Positions 37,561 through 45,936 of a stretch of DNA of 56,766 bases are shown here, in pieces (the stretch's first letter is position 1; every line of letters starts with the position of its first letter). This DNA comes from Rhodospirillaceae bacterium (GTDB lineage Bacteria; Pseudomonadota; Alphaproteobacteria; Bin65), in NCBI GenBank assembly GCA_028819475.1, contig JAPPLJ010000046.1:1-56766 (forward strand), written 5' to 3'. The notes beneath the pieces are model-generated. The model worked only from the letters and a program-made list of their open reading frames with translations, made no database searches and was not told the DNA's origin. The position numbers and the translations under genes are program-made.

Positions 37561-38390
37561 TGGCTGATGGCGGCGCGGCGCGCTTCGGTTCCCTCGGGCT
37601 TCGGCGCGGCGGCGACCGGCTTCAACTCGGGTTCTTCCTCGTCGTCAATGTCGATATCGTCGTCACCGGGCGCCCCCGGCAGAATCCTGCCATTATGGAT
37701 TTCGGCAAGGCGGGCCTGCCAGTAGCTGCTTCGCGCGGAGGCATAGAAATCCAGCGACGTCTTCTTCAGGCCGTCGACCGCTTCGATCAGGCGTTCTCTC
37801 TGATCGATGATTTCGACCGTCCGCTCGACGAGTCCGACCCAGGCGTAGTCGGTCGTCGCCAGCAGGTAGCCGATCGGGTTGACCGCAACATCGGCGACGC
37901 GGCCCACAAAATGGCGCGTCGTCGACGGTCCGAGAAACGGAACGACCAGATAGGGACCGGAGCCGACTCCCCATACCGCGAGGGTTTCGCCGAAATCCGC
38001 CCGGCGGCCGGGCAAGCCGGCCTTTGTTGCGACATCGGCGACGCCGCCGATGCCCGCCGTCGAATTGACGACAAAGCGGGCCAGCGTCACCTGCGCGCGC
38101 CCGAATTCGCCCTGCAGCAAATTGTTGATGAAGACGACCGGCGAATTGAGGTTGTCGGCGAAGTTGCGAATGCCGTCCCGGACCCCCCTGGGGAGCGCGT
38201 CGCGATATGCTACGGCGACGGGCTCGCCGATCGCCTCATCCAGCTTGTTGTTGAATTCGAAGGTCGCGCGATTGACGTTTTCCGCAGGATCGTAAAGGCC
38301 GCCGCCGAGATTGGCGCCGTCCTGAGTCGCGCAGGCAGCCAGCGAAATAGCCGCAGCCGCCAACAGGCTCCGTCCTGTTGTTGCTATCAC
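37557..38390 (-). CDS. mlaA: MlaA/VacJ family outer-membrane lipoprotein
   Basis: This 277-aa lipoprotein removes mislocalised phospholipid from the outer leaflet. A lipobox LAAC near residue 20 would be lipidated after signal peptidase II cleavage. The conserved core runs DPAENVNRATFEFNNKLDEA through GPYLVVPFLGPSTTRH. GTG 38390 is chosen because it gives a normal short lipoprotein signal preceded by a G-rich site; the frame is open to an ATG at 38468 with atypical sequence. The C-terminus is an acidic and Pro/Ala-rich tail (DDDIDIDDEEEPEL) not needed in E. coli MlaA. Confidence 0.9.
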   Translation of the reverse strand: MIATTGRSLLAAAAISLAACATQDGANLGGGLYDPAENVNRATFEFNNKLDEAIGEPVAVAYRDALPRGVRDGIRNFADNLNSPVVFINNLLQGEFGRAQVTLARFVVNSTAGIGGVADVATKAGLPGRRADFGETLAVWGVGSGPYLVVPFLGPSTTRHFVGRVADVAVNPIGYLLATTDYAWVGLVERTVEIIDQRERLIEAVDGLKKTSLDFYASARSSYWQARLAEIHNGRILPGAPGDDDIDIDDEEEPELKPVAAAPKPEGTEARRAAISQ

Positions 38391-38768
38391 GCAACACCCC
38401 CCTGCTGCGCGCGCCGCCGCCTTTTTTCTGCCGGTCTTGCGGTGCGCGCCGAAGCATGCGGTTAGCATACTGCGAGGCCGAATTCCACGCCGTAACAGCG
38501 CAGTATCGGTATTTATCTGCCCATAATATCGCGATTTGCGGCCTTATTTTGGCGGGGCGGCGCACGCCGGTCTTATTGAACCGAATAACAACGCGCCGGC
38601 CGGGACTCCCGGCCCTTGGTCAGTTCGTCACAGCGAAATTGCGGCCGGCTGGGCCCAACTGCCGAATCGAGTCTGCCGCACCCCTTCCGGTACACCAGTT
38701 CCGGTACCGGGCGTGCGAGGCCGATCCGCAGAACCCGGCAGACGGACCGGGCAGCCGGGGACATGGGA
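38391..38768. other. Intergenic region between mlaA and a small membrane protein gene
   Basis: These 378 bases hold the divergent promoter region of mlaA. A GGCCGGG-ACT-CCCGGCC hairpin lies near 38597, and AT-richer sequence near 38505-38590 is the likeliest promoter zone. No gene was recognised. Confidence 0.4.
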
Positions 38769-38999
38769 ATGAAGCTGCTGATCGCGGTCCTTTTCGGAAT
38801 TCTGGTGCTGTCCGCGGCGGCGGCCTGGCATATCTGGTCGGGGCTGGACGGCGCCGCCATGACCGGGCACGGCTACCTGGCCCTGATCGCCGGGGTGACG
38901 CTTTCCATGATCGTCGGCGGCGGTCTGATGGCGCTGGTCTTCTACAGCGCGCGCCGGGGCTATGACGACATTGACGATCCATCGCAGGACGGCCGATAG
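38769..38999 (+). CDS. Small two-helix membrane protein
   Basis: This 76-aa protein of unknown function has two predicted transmembrane segments, about residues 3-20 (LLIAVLFGILVLSAAAAW) and 36-58, and a short acidic polar tail ending DDIDDPSQDGR. ATG 38769 is 7 bases past GGGGA; ATG 38763 is possible. It is followed by the thioesterase gene on the same strand 142 bases later. The hydrophobicity pattern and ribosome-binding site support a real gene, but I do not recognise a named family. Confidence 0.55.
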   Translation: MKLLIAVLFGILVLSAAAAWHIWSGLDGAAMTGHGYLALIAGVTLSMIVGGGLMALVFYSARRGYDDIDDPSQDGR

Positions 39000-39141
39000 G
39001 ACGGCTTCCCCGCCACGGTGGCGATCCGCGCGGCGCTGTCCGGCTTGCGCCGGCCGCGGGCGGCGTGGCATCTGATACCCGCCTCGCAGGCCCTTTGCGG
39101 TTCTTCCTCCGGTCTCCCCTCCCCCCGATCGCGCTCGCACC

Positions 39142-39684
39142 ATGTCAGCACCGTTACGTCCGCCCCGGGACCCTGCGGGCCCGGGCCTCGAAATTCGCAG
39201 GAACGAGCGGCTGGTCGTCCACCGGTCCGCCGTCCAGCCGGAGTGGATCGACTATAACGGCCACATGAACGTCGCCTATTACCTGCTGGCGTTCGACCTG
39301 GCGCTGGATGCGCTGTTCGACCGGATCGGCCTGACGCAGCCCTACCGCGAGACGCACGGGGTTTCGACCTTCGCGCTGGAAGTCCATCTCTCCTACATTC
39401 GCGAAGTCAGGCTGGAAGATCCGCTGCGCTTCGAGGTCCAGATGCTCGATCTGGACGAAAAGCGGTTCCACCTCCTCATCTATATGGTCGACGACCGGAC
39501 GGGCGATCTCTGCGCCGCCGCCGAGTGGATCAGCGCGCATATGGATATGACGTCCCGCAGGATGGCGCCGTTCCGCGACGACCTCAGGGTTCCGCTCGAG
39601 CGAATCCGCGACGCCCACCGGGACATGCCCTGGCCGGACCACGCCGGCCGGAAGATCGGCATCCGCCGCCGCAAGGCTTCCTGA
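39142..39684 (+). CDS. Acyl-CoA thioesterase, hotdog fold (4HBT family)
   Basis: This 180-aa cytoplasmic enzyme would hydrolyse an acyl-CoA thioester. The hotdog core carries the catalytic block WIDYNGHMNVAYYLLAFD near residues 35-52, where the aspartate is the expected nucleophile or base, and HLSYIREVRLEDPLRFEVQ as the central helix/strand. The first 25 residues are a proline-rich tail, and an internal start is possible. The ClC gene follows 102 bases downstream on the same strand. The chain length or aryl preference is unknown. Confidence 0.82.
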   Translation: MSAPLRPPRDPAGPGLEIRRNERLVVHRSAVQPEWIDYNGHMNVAYYLLAFDLALDALFDRIGLTQPYRETHGVSTFALEVHLSYIREVRLEDPLRFEVQMLDLDEKRFHLLIYMVDDRTGDLCAAAEWISAHMDMTSRRMAPFRDDLRVPLERIRDAHRDMPWPDHAGRKIGIRRRKAS

Positions 39685-39786
39685 GTTTTCGCCGGTCGCC
39701 CCGGCGGCCGGTTTCTGTGGAGCCGCCGGCGCCTCTCCGCTCCGTGCCTGTTGGCATTGGCGTTGCCGCCATGCGATACCGCGGCG

Positions 39787-41631
39787 ATGGCCGCAAACCG
39801 CGACGAGAGGAACGGCCGGCCGGAAGCGGGCGGCGACAGCGCCCCGGCGAGCGCCGGTCAGCGGCGGCTCCGCAGGGCCGTTGCCGGCGAAACCCGTGCG
39901 CGTCTGGCCCAGCTTGCCCGCGGGATCCGGGGCGAGGAAATGCAGATCGCCCTGCTCGCCCTGCTGGTCGGCGGCCTTGCCGGCTATGCCGCGGTCGGCT
40001 TCCGGCTGCTGATCGGCTGGATCCAGTTCCTGTTCTACGGCGAGTCGGCGGAGAAGCTCTTTTCCGCTGCGCAAGCCCTGCCGTGGTGGCAGGTGCTGCT
40101 GGCCCCGGCCGCCTGCGGGCTGCTGGTCGGGCTGTTCATCCGCTACCTGATGCCGAACGGCCGGCCCCAGGGCGTCGCCGATGTGATCGAGAGCGCGGCC
40201 CTGCACGAAGGGCGCATGTCGCTGCGCCATGTCGCGCTGGCCTCGCTGGCCAATGCGGCGTCGATCGGCGGCGGCGCCTCGGTCGGCCGGGAAGGTCCGG
40301 TCGTCCTGCTGGGGGCCGGACTCGCTTCGGCTGTGGGCAAGCGGCTCGGCTACAGCCGGGGCAACATGCTGACCCTGCTCGGATGCGGGGTCGCGTCGGC
40401 CGTCGCGGCGTCGTTCAACGCGCCCCTCGCCGGCGCCCTGTTCGCGCTTGAGGTCGTGGTCGGCCACTATCGCTTGAAGGCGTTCGCCCCGGTCGTGATG
40501 GCGTCGGTGACCGGGACCATCGTATCGCGCATCCATTTCGGCGATTTTCCGGCCTTTATCAAACCGCAATACACCCTCGTTTCCTTCTGGGAATTTCCGG
40601 CCTTCGCCCTGCTGGGCGTAACGGCCGCCATCGCCGCTGTCGCGATGATGGGTGCGATCATCGCGGTGAGCTACGTCGCCACGCGCAGCCGGGTGCCGGC
40701 CTGGGGCTGCCCCGCGATCGCCGGGCTGGCGGTCGGCGCCATCGCGCTGTTGTTTCCGCAGGTGCTCGGCGTCGGCTATGAAGCGACGGACCGGGCCCTG
40801 AACGGGGAGTTCGGCCTCTGGCTGCTCTTCGGCATTATCGTGGCGAAGATCGCGGCAACCGGCCTGTCCATCGGCAGCGGTTTCGGCGGCGGGGTCTTCA
40901 GCCCGTCGCTGATGCTGGGCGCCATGGTCGGTGCCGCGTTCGGCACGGTGGCGGCTTCGATCTTCCCCGAACTGGCCTCCGACCGCGGCGCGTACACGCT
41001 GGTCGGCATGGGCGCGGTCTCCGGCGCGGTACTCGGCGCGCCGATCTCGACCATCCTCATCATTTTCGAACTGACCGGCGACTACAAGGTCACGCTGGGC
41101 GTGATGTTCGCGGTCGTGATCGCTTCCGTCATCGCCCGGGCCGTGTTCGGGCGGTCATTCTTCCATTGGCAGCTCGGTCAGCGCGGCGTCATGGCCGAGA
41201 TGGATCCTGCGGAACAAACGATCCGCCGAACGACCATGGCCGACCTGGCGCAAACGGCGGTCCCCGCAATGAACGAGGCCTGTTCGGTTGCCGACGCCCG
41301 GACGATGCTGATCGAAGTGCCCGACCGGCCGGTCTATGTGGTGGACGACGACGGCCGTCTGCGCGGGTGGGTCGGCCTGGCCGATCTCTTCGCCTTCGGT
41401 TTCGATGCGGCGCCGAGCGCGGGCGGATCGGTCGAGCATGTGATGGATACGCCGCCTTTCCTCCTGGAATCCGATAATGTCGATGAAGCCATGCAGGTGT
41501 TCTCCCGCACGGCGGAGACGATGCTGCCGGTGGTCAGCAGTCAAACCGACAGGGTGCTGAGGGGCGAGGTCCGGCAGCGCGACGTCATGGTCGCCTATCG
41601 CGACGCCCATCGGGCCGCCCGCGACCTGTAG
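39787..41631 (+). CDS. ClC family chloride channel/transporter with CBS domains
   Basis: This 614-aa membrane protein conducts chloride or exchanges it for protons. The core shows GREGPVVLLGAGLAS near residues 165-179, where the glutamate is the gating residue, and GSGFGGGVFSPSLMLG further on as the second anion-binding loop. The first selectivity loop reads RPQGVADVIES rather than GSGIPE, a variant common in proteobacteria. A tandem CBS pair follows the membrane domain (EACSVADARTML onward) and would sense a nucleotide. ATG 39787 is preferred to TTG 39751. Confidence 0.9.
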   Translation: MAANRDERNGRPEAGGDSAPASAGQRRLRRAVAGETRARLAQLARGIRGEEMQIALLALLVGGLAGYAAVGFRLLIGWIQFLFYGESAEKLFSAAQALPWWQVLLAPAACGLLVGLFIRYLMPNGRPQGVADVIESAALHEGRMSLRHVALASLANAASIGGGASVGREGPVVLLGAGLASAVGKRLGYSRGNMLTLLGCGVASAVAASFNAPLAGALFALEVVVGHYRLKAFAPVVMASVTGTIVSRIHFGDFPAFIKPQYTLVSFWEFPAFALLGVTAAIAAVAMMGAIIAVSYVATRSRVPAWGCPAIAGLAVGAIALLFPQVLGVGYEATDRALNGEFGLWLLFGIIVAKIAATGLSIGSGFGGGVFSPSLMLGAMVGAAFGTVAASIFPELASDRGAYTLVGMGAVSGAVLGAPISTILIIFELTGDYKVTLGVMFAVVIASVIARAVFGRSFFHWQLGQRGVMAEMDPAEQTIRRTTMADLAQTAVPAMNEACSVADARTMLIEVPDRPVYVVDDDGRLRGWVGLADLFAFGFDAAPSAGGSVEHVMDTPPFLLESDNVDEAMQVFSRTAETMLPVVSSQTDRVLRGEVRQRDVMVAYRDAHRAARDL

Positions 41632-42252
41632 CCATTTTGTTGCGGGAACGGCCGCCGCGCAGGGCATGCCCGGAGGAAATGTTGGGCGTTTCGAAGGAAT
41701 ATTTTTTCCGTTCCCGGGCGATGACAGCGGCGCTCCGGAGGAACGATTCCCCGGTGCGTGCGCACCCGGTGAAGGCCCGGTCGGGACCGGTCGGGGAGAC
41801 CGGCGCAACGCCTTGCGGCCGCGTCCGGAAATAACGTGCATAAACACTTTTTCCGGCGAAAAAAGACGCTTTGAAACAAACGGTTACTTTACAACAATTG
41901 CATCCTGCCGAGACCGCCGGATCGCGCAGGAGCCGGATCGATCGACCGCCCGGAGGATCGGGATGGCCCCGCGGCCGCGCATTTGCGCACAAAGTTATCC
42001 ACAAGACGGAACGCTTCGCGCGGGCCTTTGGTCAGCCCGGTTGCGTTCGGCCGGCGCCGCAATCGAAGCAAATCCGGCGCGAATTCCTGCCCGAGCATAT
42101 TGTCGGCGGGCCCGCCTGACGATTCAGCCGGAGAGCATAAAAATTTATTATAAAAAACAGGTTAGCGGCAAAGTTCCGCCTTCCACGCCGGCCGAAACCC
42201 GCAAACCGTCACCTGACATGCGCCGCACCCGCCGGCGCCGCCCGATCGCCGT
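41632..42252. other. Long gene-free gap between convergent genes
   Basis: These 621 bases separate the 3' ends of the ClC and ureidoglycolate lyase genes. Inverted CGGGAACGG (41643-41651) and CCGTTCCCG (41708-41716) arms may terminate the ClC transcript. Two AT-rich islands (about 41832-41905 and 42135-42165, the latter with an AAAAATTTATTATAAAAAA run) bracket a perfect DnaA-box sequence at 41995. No protein-coding frame looks real. Confidence 0.5.
41995..42003 (+). promoter_or_regulatory. Consensus DnaA-box sequence
   Basis: TTATCCACA is an exact match to the bacterial DnaA box. It stands alone; no second clear box was seen within the gap. It could be a DnaA-binding site, part of a minor origin-like region, or chance in an AT-richer spacer. 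Confidence 0.35.
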
Positions 42253-42774
42253 TCAGTCAGGAATGATTGCCGCAACCGCAGCGGACTCCGGCGTTCCGAA
42301 CCAGTGTTCTTCGAGGTTGTCCCCCGGGCCGCCCCGGTCGACCACCAGGAAGTCCTGCGGCCGCAGAACGAGCAGCGGATGGTGCCATGTGCCGGGCCGG
42401 TAATTGACTCCCTGCTCGCCGGTCGCGCGGAAGCAACGGAGCGTCGACGGGTCCGGCGCCGATGCACCCCGGCACACGACGACCAGCCAATCGTGCGGCG
42501 CCAGCGGATAGAACGCCTGCGAGCCGAGCGGGTGCCGCTCCATCATCCGGATGGCGATCGGCGCGGGGCGCGGCTGCGCCCGGAAGATCGAGATCAGGGG
42601 ATGGCCGCCGTCGCGGCCGACATCGACCGCCGCCAGGTCGTGAAACCGCACCGTCGTGCCTTCGTTGATGAGCAGCCGCTGCGCGTCCGCCCGTTCGATG
42701 ACATCGCCGAACGGCGCGAAGGCCTCCCCGGTCAGCGGTTCGGCCGAAAGCGATACGGGCAGGATTCCGGTCAT
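42253..42774 (-). CDS. allA: Ureidoglycolate lyase
   Basis: This 173-aa cupin-fold enzyme splits ureidoglycolate into glyoxylate and urea, the last step of allantoin breakdown. Family features are LTGEAFAPFGDVIE at the start, RMMERHPLGSQAFYPL in the middle and YRPGTWHHPLLVL, where the histidines are the metal-binding positions. ATG 42774 overlaps the allantoicase stop by 4 bases. It is the last gene of the purine operon. Confidence 0.92.
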   Translation of the reverse strand: MTGILPVSLSAEPLTGEAFAPFGDVIERADAQRLLINEGTTVRFHDLAAVDVGRDGGHPLISIFRAQPRPAPIAIRMMERHPLGSQAFYPLAPHDWLVVVCRGASAPDPSTLRCFRATGEQGVNYRPGTWHHPLLVLRPQDFLVVDRGGPGDNLEEHWFGTPESAAVAAIIPD

Positions 42775-43781
42775 CGGCGGTCGAGCCGGCCGAAGACGCG
42801 GAAGCGCGACACGCCGCCGTCGGGATAGATGTTCAGGCGCACTGTATCGACCGGCCCGGCGGACGCCATGTCCCCTGCGTCGAAGACGTGGATCGAATCG
42901 GCTTCCAGCTTGTTTTGCTCCAGAAGGAAGGTCCAGCCGCCGGCGGCAGCGAGCAACGCCTCGTCGCCGTTGCCATCGCCCGAAGCGCCGGCAACGGCGC
43001 CCTGAACCGAGCAGCGGTCCGGAAAGTTGCCCTTGAAATGGGCGGTATCGACCTCGATCCGCTCGATCAGGCCGCGATGGCCGAGCGCGATGACGATCCA
43101 GTCGTGGCCCGGTTCGCGCCGCCGGCGGGTCTCCCAGCCGTCGCCCATCGTCCTGCCGCGGCCGGCGGAGAGCAGCGCCGCGACGTCGCCGTAATGGGCA
43201 TCGTTGTAGCCGACGATCCGTCCGCCATTCTTCAGCGAGGAAAGCTCTATCGCGCCGTCGTCGGCGACCGCGTCCCAGTCGACGACCGGTTCGCCGTAAA
43301 CGCGCAGCCGCGCCACGCCGCCGTCCGGATAGATGTTGAGCCGCAGCCAGTTGACCGGCATCCCGTTGGTCGACGCCTCGAAATTGTTGCAGGACGAGCC
43401 GAGCGCGCAGCGCGGCACCAGGGTCGTCCATTCGGCGCCGTCACCGGGCTCGGTTTCGCTCCGGCAGCCTTCGAGCATCGCTTCGGGCGGATAGTTGCCG
43501 GTGAAATGCGTGGTATCGATATCGACGCCGCGGACGATGCCCGGCACGCCGAGCCGGATCAGGCACCAGTCGTGGCCCGGCGTGCGCTTGCGGCGGCTTT
43601 CCCAGCCGTCCATCCACTTGCCGCGGTCGTCGTATTTGTCGGGGATCCAGACCGGATCGTGGTCCTGCAGCATGCGCGCCATCGGGGCGAAGAAATCGTC
43701 GGAGCAGGCCACAGCCTCCGTGCCCATCTTCGGCGATGCCAGGTTGACGAAGCGGGTGGCGAATTCAGGTGTCTCGGTCAT
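42771..43781 (-). CDS. alc: Allantoicase
   Basis: This 336-aa enzyme hydrolyses allantoate to ureidoglycolate and urea. Two homologous allantoicase domains are visible. Each contains a GWE(S/T)RR...PGHDW block (residues 55-72 and about 200-220), a DT.HF.GN(Y/F)P block and an LNIYPDGGV(A/S)R.RV(Y/F)G strand. ATG 43781 overlaps the PuuE stop by 4 bases; the open frame to 43847 overlaps coding sequence of PuuE. The intact duplicated structure and operon context make the call firm. Confidence 0.93.
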   Translation of the reverse strand: MTETPEFATRFVNLASPKMGTEAVACSDDFFAPMARMLQDHDPVWIPDKYDDRGKWMDGWESRRKRTPGHDWCLIRLGVPGIVRGVDIDTTHFTGNYPPEAMLEGCRSETEPGDGAEWTTLVPRCALGSSCNNFEASTNGMPVNWLRLNIYPDGGVARLRVYGEPVVDWDAVADDGAIELSSLKNGGRIVGYNDAHYGDVAALLSAGRGRTMGDGWETRRRREPGHDWIVIALGHRGLIERIEVDTAHFKGNFPDRCSVQGAVAGASGDGNGDEALLAAAGGWTFLLEQNKLEADSIHVFDAGDMASAGPVDTVRLNIYPDGGVSRFRVFGRLDRR

Positions 43782-44701
43782 GCAGCCTCTTCGGGCGGGA
43801 ACCGTTCGATCCAGGCGCGGGCGATGTCGATACGGCGGGCGATCCACACCCGGTCGTGAGACAGGACATAGTCGACGAACCGCCTGAGCGCCGCGAAGCG
43901 GCCGGGCCGCCCGACCAGCCGGCAGTGCAGGCCGACCGACATCATCTTCGGCGCCGCCGCGCCCTCTTCGTACAGGGTATCGAAGGCGTCCTTGAGATAG
44001 GCGTAGAACTGGTCGCCGCTGTTGAAGCCCTGGGCCACCGCGAAGCGCATGTCGTTGTTATCCAACGTGTACGGCACGACCAGATGCGGCCGGTCCACCA
44101 CCCGGCTCCAGAAGGGCAGGTCGTCGGAATAATCGTCGGAGTCGTAGACGAAGCCGCCCTCTTCGGCGACCAGCCGGCGCGTGTTGGCGCTGGTCCGGCC
44201 GGTGTACCAGCCGAGCGGCCGTTCGCCGGTTATCCGGGTCTGGATCTCGATGGCGCGGGCCATATGCTCGCGCTCCTCCTCTTCCGGCATGCCGTGATAG
44301 TTGATCCAGCGATAGCCGTGGGAGCAGATTTCGTGGCCGTCGTTCAGCACCTCGTCGGCCACGTCGGGATGGCGTTCCAGCGCCATGGCGACGGCGAAGA
44401 CGGTGAGCGGGACCTGCCGGTCGCGGAACAGCTTGAGGATGCGCCAGACCCCGGCGCGCGAGCCGTATTCGTAGATCGACTCCATCGACATGTGGCGCGC
44501 GCCCTGGAACGGCGCGGCGCCGACGATCTCCGACAGGAAAGTTTCGGAAGCGGGATCGCCGTGCAGGATGCAGTTCTCGCCGCCCTCCTCGTAGTTCAGC
44601 ACGAACTGGACGGCGACCCGAGCCGCACCCGGCCATTCAACGGCCGGCGGCGTGCGGCCGTAGCCGATCAGGTCGCGGTCGTAGGCGGCCGGCCCTGTCA
44701 T
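43778..44701 (-). CDS. puuE: Allantoinase, PuuE polysaccharide deacetylase-like type
   Basis: This 307-aa metal-independent allantoinase of the PuuE type opens the allantoin ring to allantoate. It has the polysaccharide-deacetylase (NodB) barrel: QFVLNYEEGGENCILHGD near the N-terminus, GHEICSHGYRWINYHGM with the family histidines near residue 125, and GLHCRLVGRPGRFAAL at the C-terminal side. ATG 44701 overlaps the PuuD stop by 4 bases. Allantoin would come from PuuD and two enzymes that are not in the window. Confidence 0.92.
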   Translation of the reverse strand: MTGPAAYDRDLIGYGRTPPAVEWPGAARVAVQFVLNYEEGGENCILHGDPASETFLSEIVGAAPFQGARHMSMESIYEYGSRAGVWRILKLFRDRQVPLTVFAVAMALERHPDVADEVLNDGHEICSHGYRWINYHGMPEEEEREHMARAIEIQTRITGERPLGWYTGRTSANTRRLVAEEGGFVYDSDDYSDDLPFWSRVVDRPHLVVPYTLDNNDMRFAVAQGFNSGDQFYAYLKDAFDTLYEEGAAAPKMMSVGLHCRLVGRPGRFAALRRFVDYVLSHDRVWIARRIDIARAWIERFPPEEAA

Positions 44702-45936
44702 CGGTCACTCTCCTTGCTCCGCCCTTCGACCCAGGCGGCGATCTGCCGGCGTTCGGCGAGCGTCATGCCGCTGACATTGTTGGGCGGCATCGCCGTCGTC
44801 AGCACCGAGTGCAGGTAGATCGACTGCGCGTGGCGCGCGACCGCCTCGGGCGTGTCGAGAAGGAGGCCGTTCGGCGCCATGCCGACAAGCGGATAGCTCG
44901 TCCGGCGGGCGTGGCACATGCTGCACCGGCCGGCGACGATATCGGTAATCTCGTCCGGCGCGGCGGCCGTTTGCATGGGCACCCCGCCGTCGATCTTCGG
45001 CGCGATCGCCAGCGCCTGCCGGCCGAGCGGCGTCGAGGACAGGCTGATCGCCGCCGCTGCGGCGAGGCAGACCGCCGCCACGGCCCAGGTCCACCACAAT
45101 TCGCCCTTCCCGGCGTTGCGGTGGTTGAAATAGACGCGGATCAGGGCGCCCGCGATCAACACCAGGGCGACTATGACGAAGGCGTAGGGCGTCGAGAAGG
45201 TCAGCGGGTAGTGGCCGGACAGCATGAGGAACAGGACCGGCAGGGTGAGATAGTTGTTGTGCGCCGAGCGCTGCTTGGCCTGTTCGCCCAGGGCCGGGTC
45301 CGGCGCCCGGCCGGCGATCAGGTCGGCGACCACAACCTTCTGGTTGGGGATGATCACGAAGAACACGTTGGCCGACATGATGGTCGCCATGAAGGCGCCG
45401 GTATGGATCAGCGCGCCGCGCCCGCTGAATACGGACTGGAAGCCGTAGGCCGCGGCGACGACCAGGACGAAACAGGCGATGGAAAGATGCGTGTCGTTCG
45501 CGCCCAGCCCGGACTTGCAGAGCTGGTCGTAGATCAGCCAGCCGGCGGCCAGCCCCGCCATGCCGAGCCCGGCGGCGACCCAGGGCGACATCGGCATCAC
45601 GGCCGGATCGATCAGGTAAAGGTCGGCGCTCAGATAGTAGATCCAGACCAGCAGGAAAAAGCCGGTGATCCAGGTCGTATAGGCCTGCCACTTGTGCCAG
45701 ATCAGGTGGTCGGGCAGGAACTCCGGCGCAACCAGGAACTTGCGCACCTGGTAGAAACCGCCGCCGTGGACCTCCCACGCCTCGCCGCCCTGCTCCGGCG
45801 GCATGTCCGGCGTGGCCCGAATCGCGGCGTCGAGATGCATGAAATAGAAGGATGCGCCGATCCAGGCGATCCCGGTGATGATATGAACCCACCGGATCAG
45901 CAGCCCGCCCCATTCGATGATGGCGGCTTCGATCAT
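44698..45936 (-). CDS. puuD: Membrane urate hydroxylase with cytochrome c domain
   Basis: This 412-aa integral membrane protein of the PuuD family oxidises urate to 5-hydroxyisourate and passes electrons to its own C-terminal cytochrome c. About eight or nine hydrophobic segments cover residues 8-310, with conserved WVHIITGIAWIGASFYF at 16-32 and FHLSIACF-type segments later. The haem motif CSMCH is at 338-342, and AMPPNNVSGMT supplies the methionine ligand. ATG 45936 overlaps the upstream HD gene stop by 4 bases. Unlike soluble uricase, it needs no peroxide-producing step. Confidence 0.94.
   Translation of the reverse strand: MIEAAIIEWGGLLIRWVHIITGIAWIGASFYFMHLDAAIRATPDMPPEQGGEAWEVHGGGFYQVRKFLVAPEFLPDHLIWHKWQAYTTWITGFFLLVWIYYLSADLYLIDPAVMPMSPWVAAGLGMAGLAAGWLIYDQLCKSGLGANDTHLSIACFVLVVAAAYGFQSVFSGRGALIHTGAFMATIMSANVFFVIIPNQKVVVADLIAGRAPDPALGEQAKQRSAHNNYLTLPVLFLMLSGHYPLTFSTPYAFVIVALVLIAGALIRVYFNHRNAGKGELWWTWAVAAVCLAAAAAISLSSTPLGRQALAIAPKIDGGVPMQTAAAPDEITDIVAGRCSMCHARRTSYPLVGMAPNGLLLDTPEAVARHAQSIYLHSVLTTAMPPNNVSGMTLAERRQIAAWVEGRSKESDR

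Noticed and set aside
39751..39786. TTG start at 39751 for the ClC gene
   Set aside because: The added 12 codons come from a GC-rich spacer with no ribosome-binding site. ATG 39787 gives a normal N-terminus.
41995..42003. Chromosomal origin of replication
   Set aside because: Only one DnaA box is visible and no origin-associated genes (dnaA, dnaN, hemE, parAB, gidA) lie nearby. It was kept only as a weak regulatory site.
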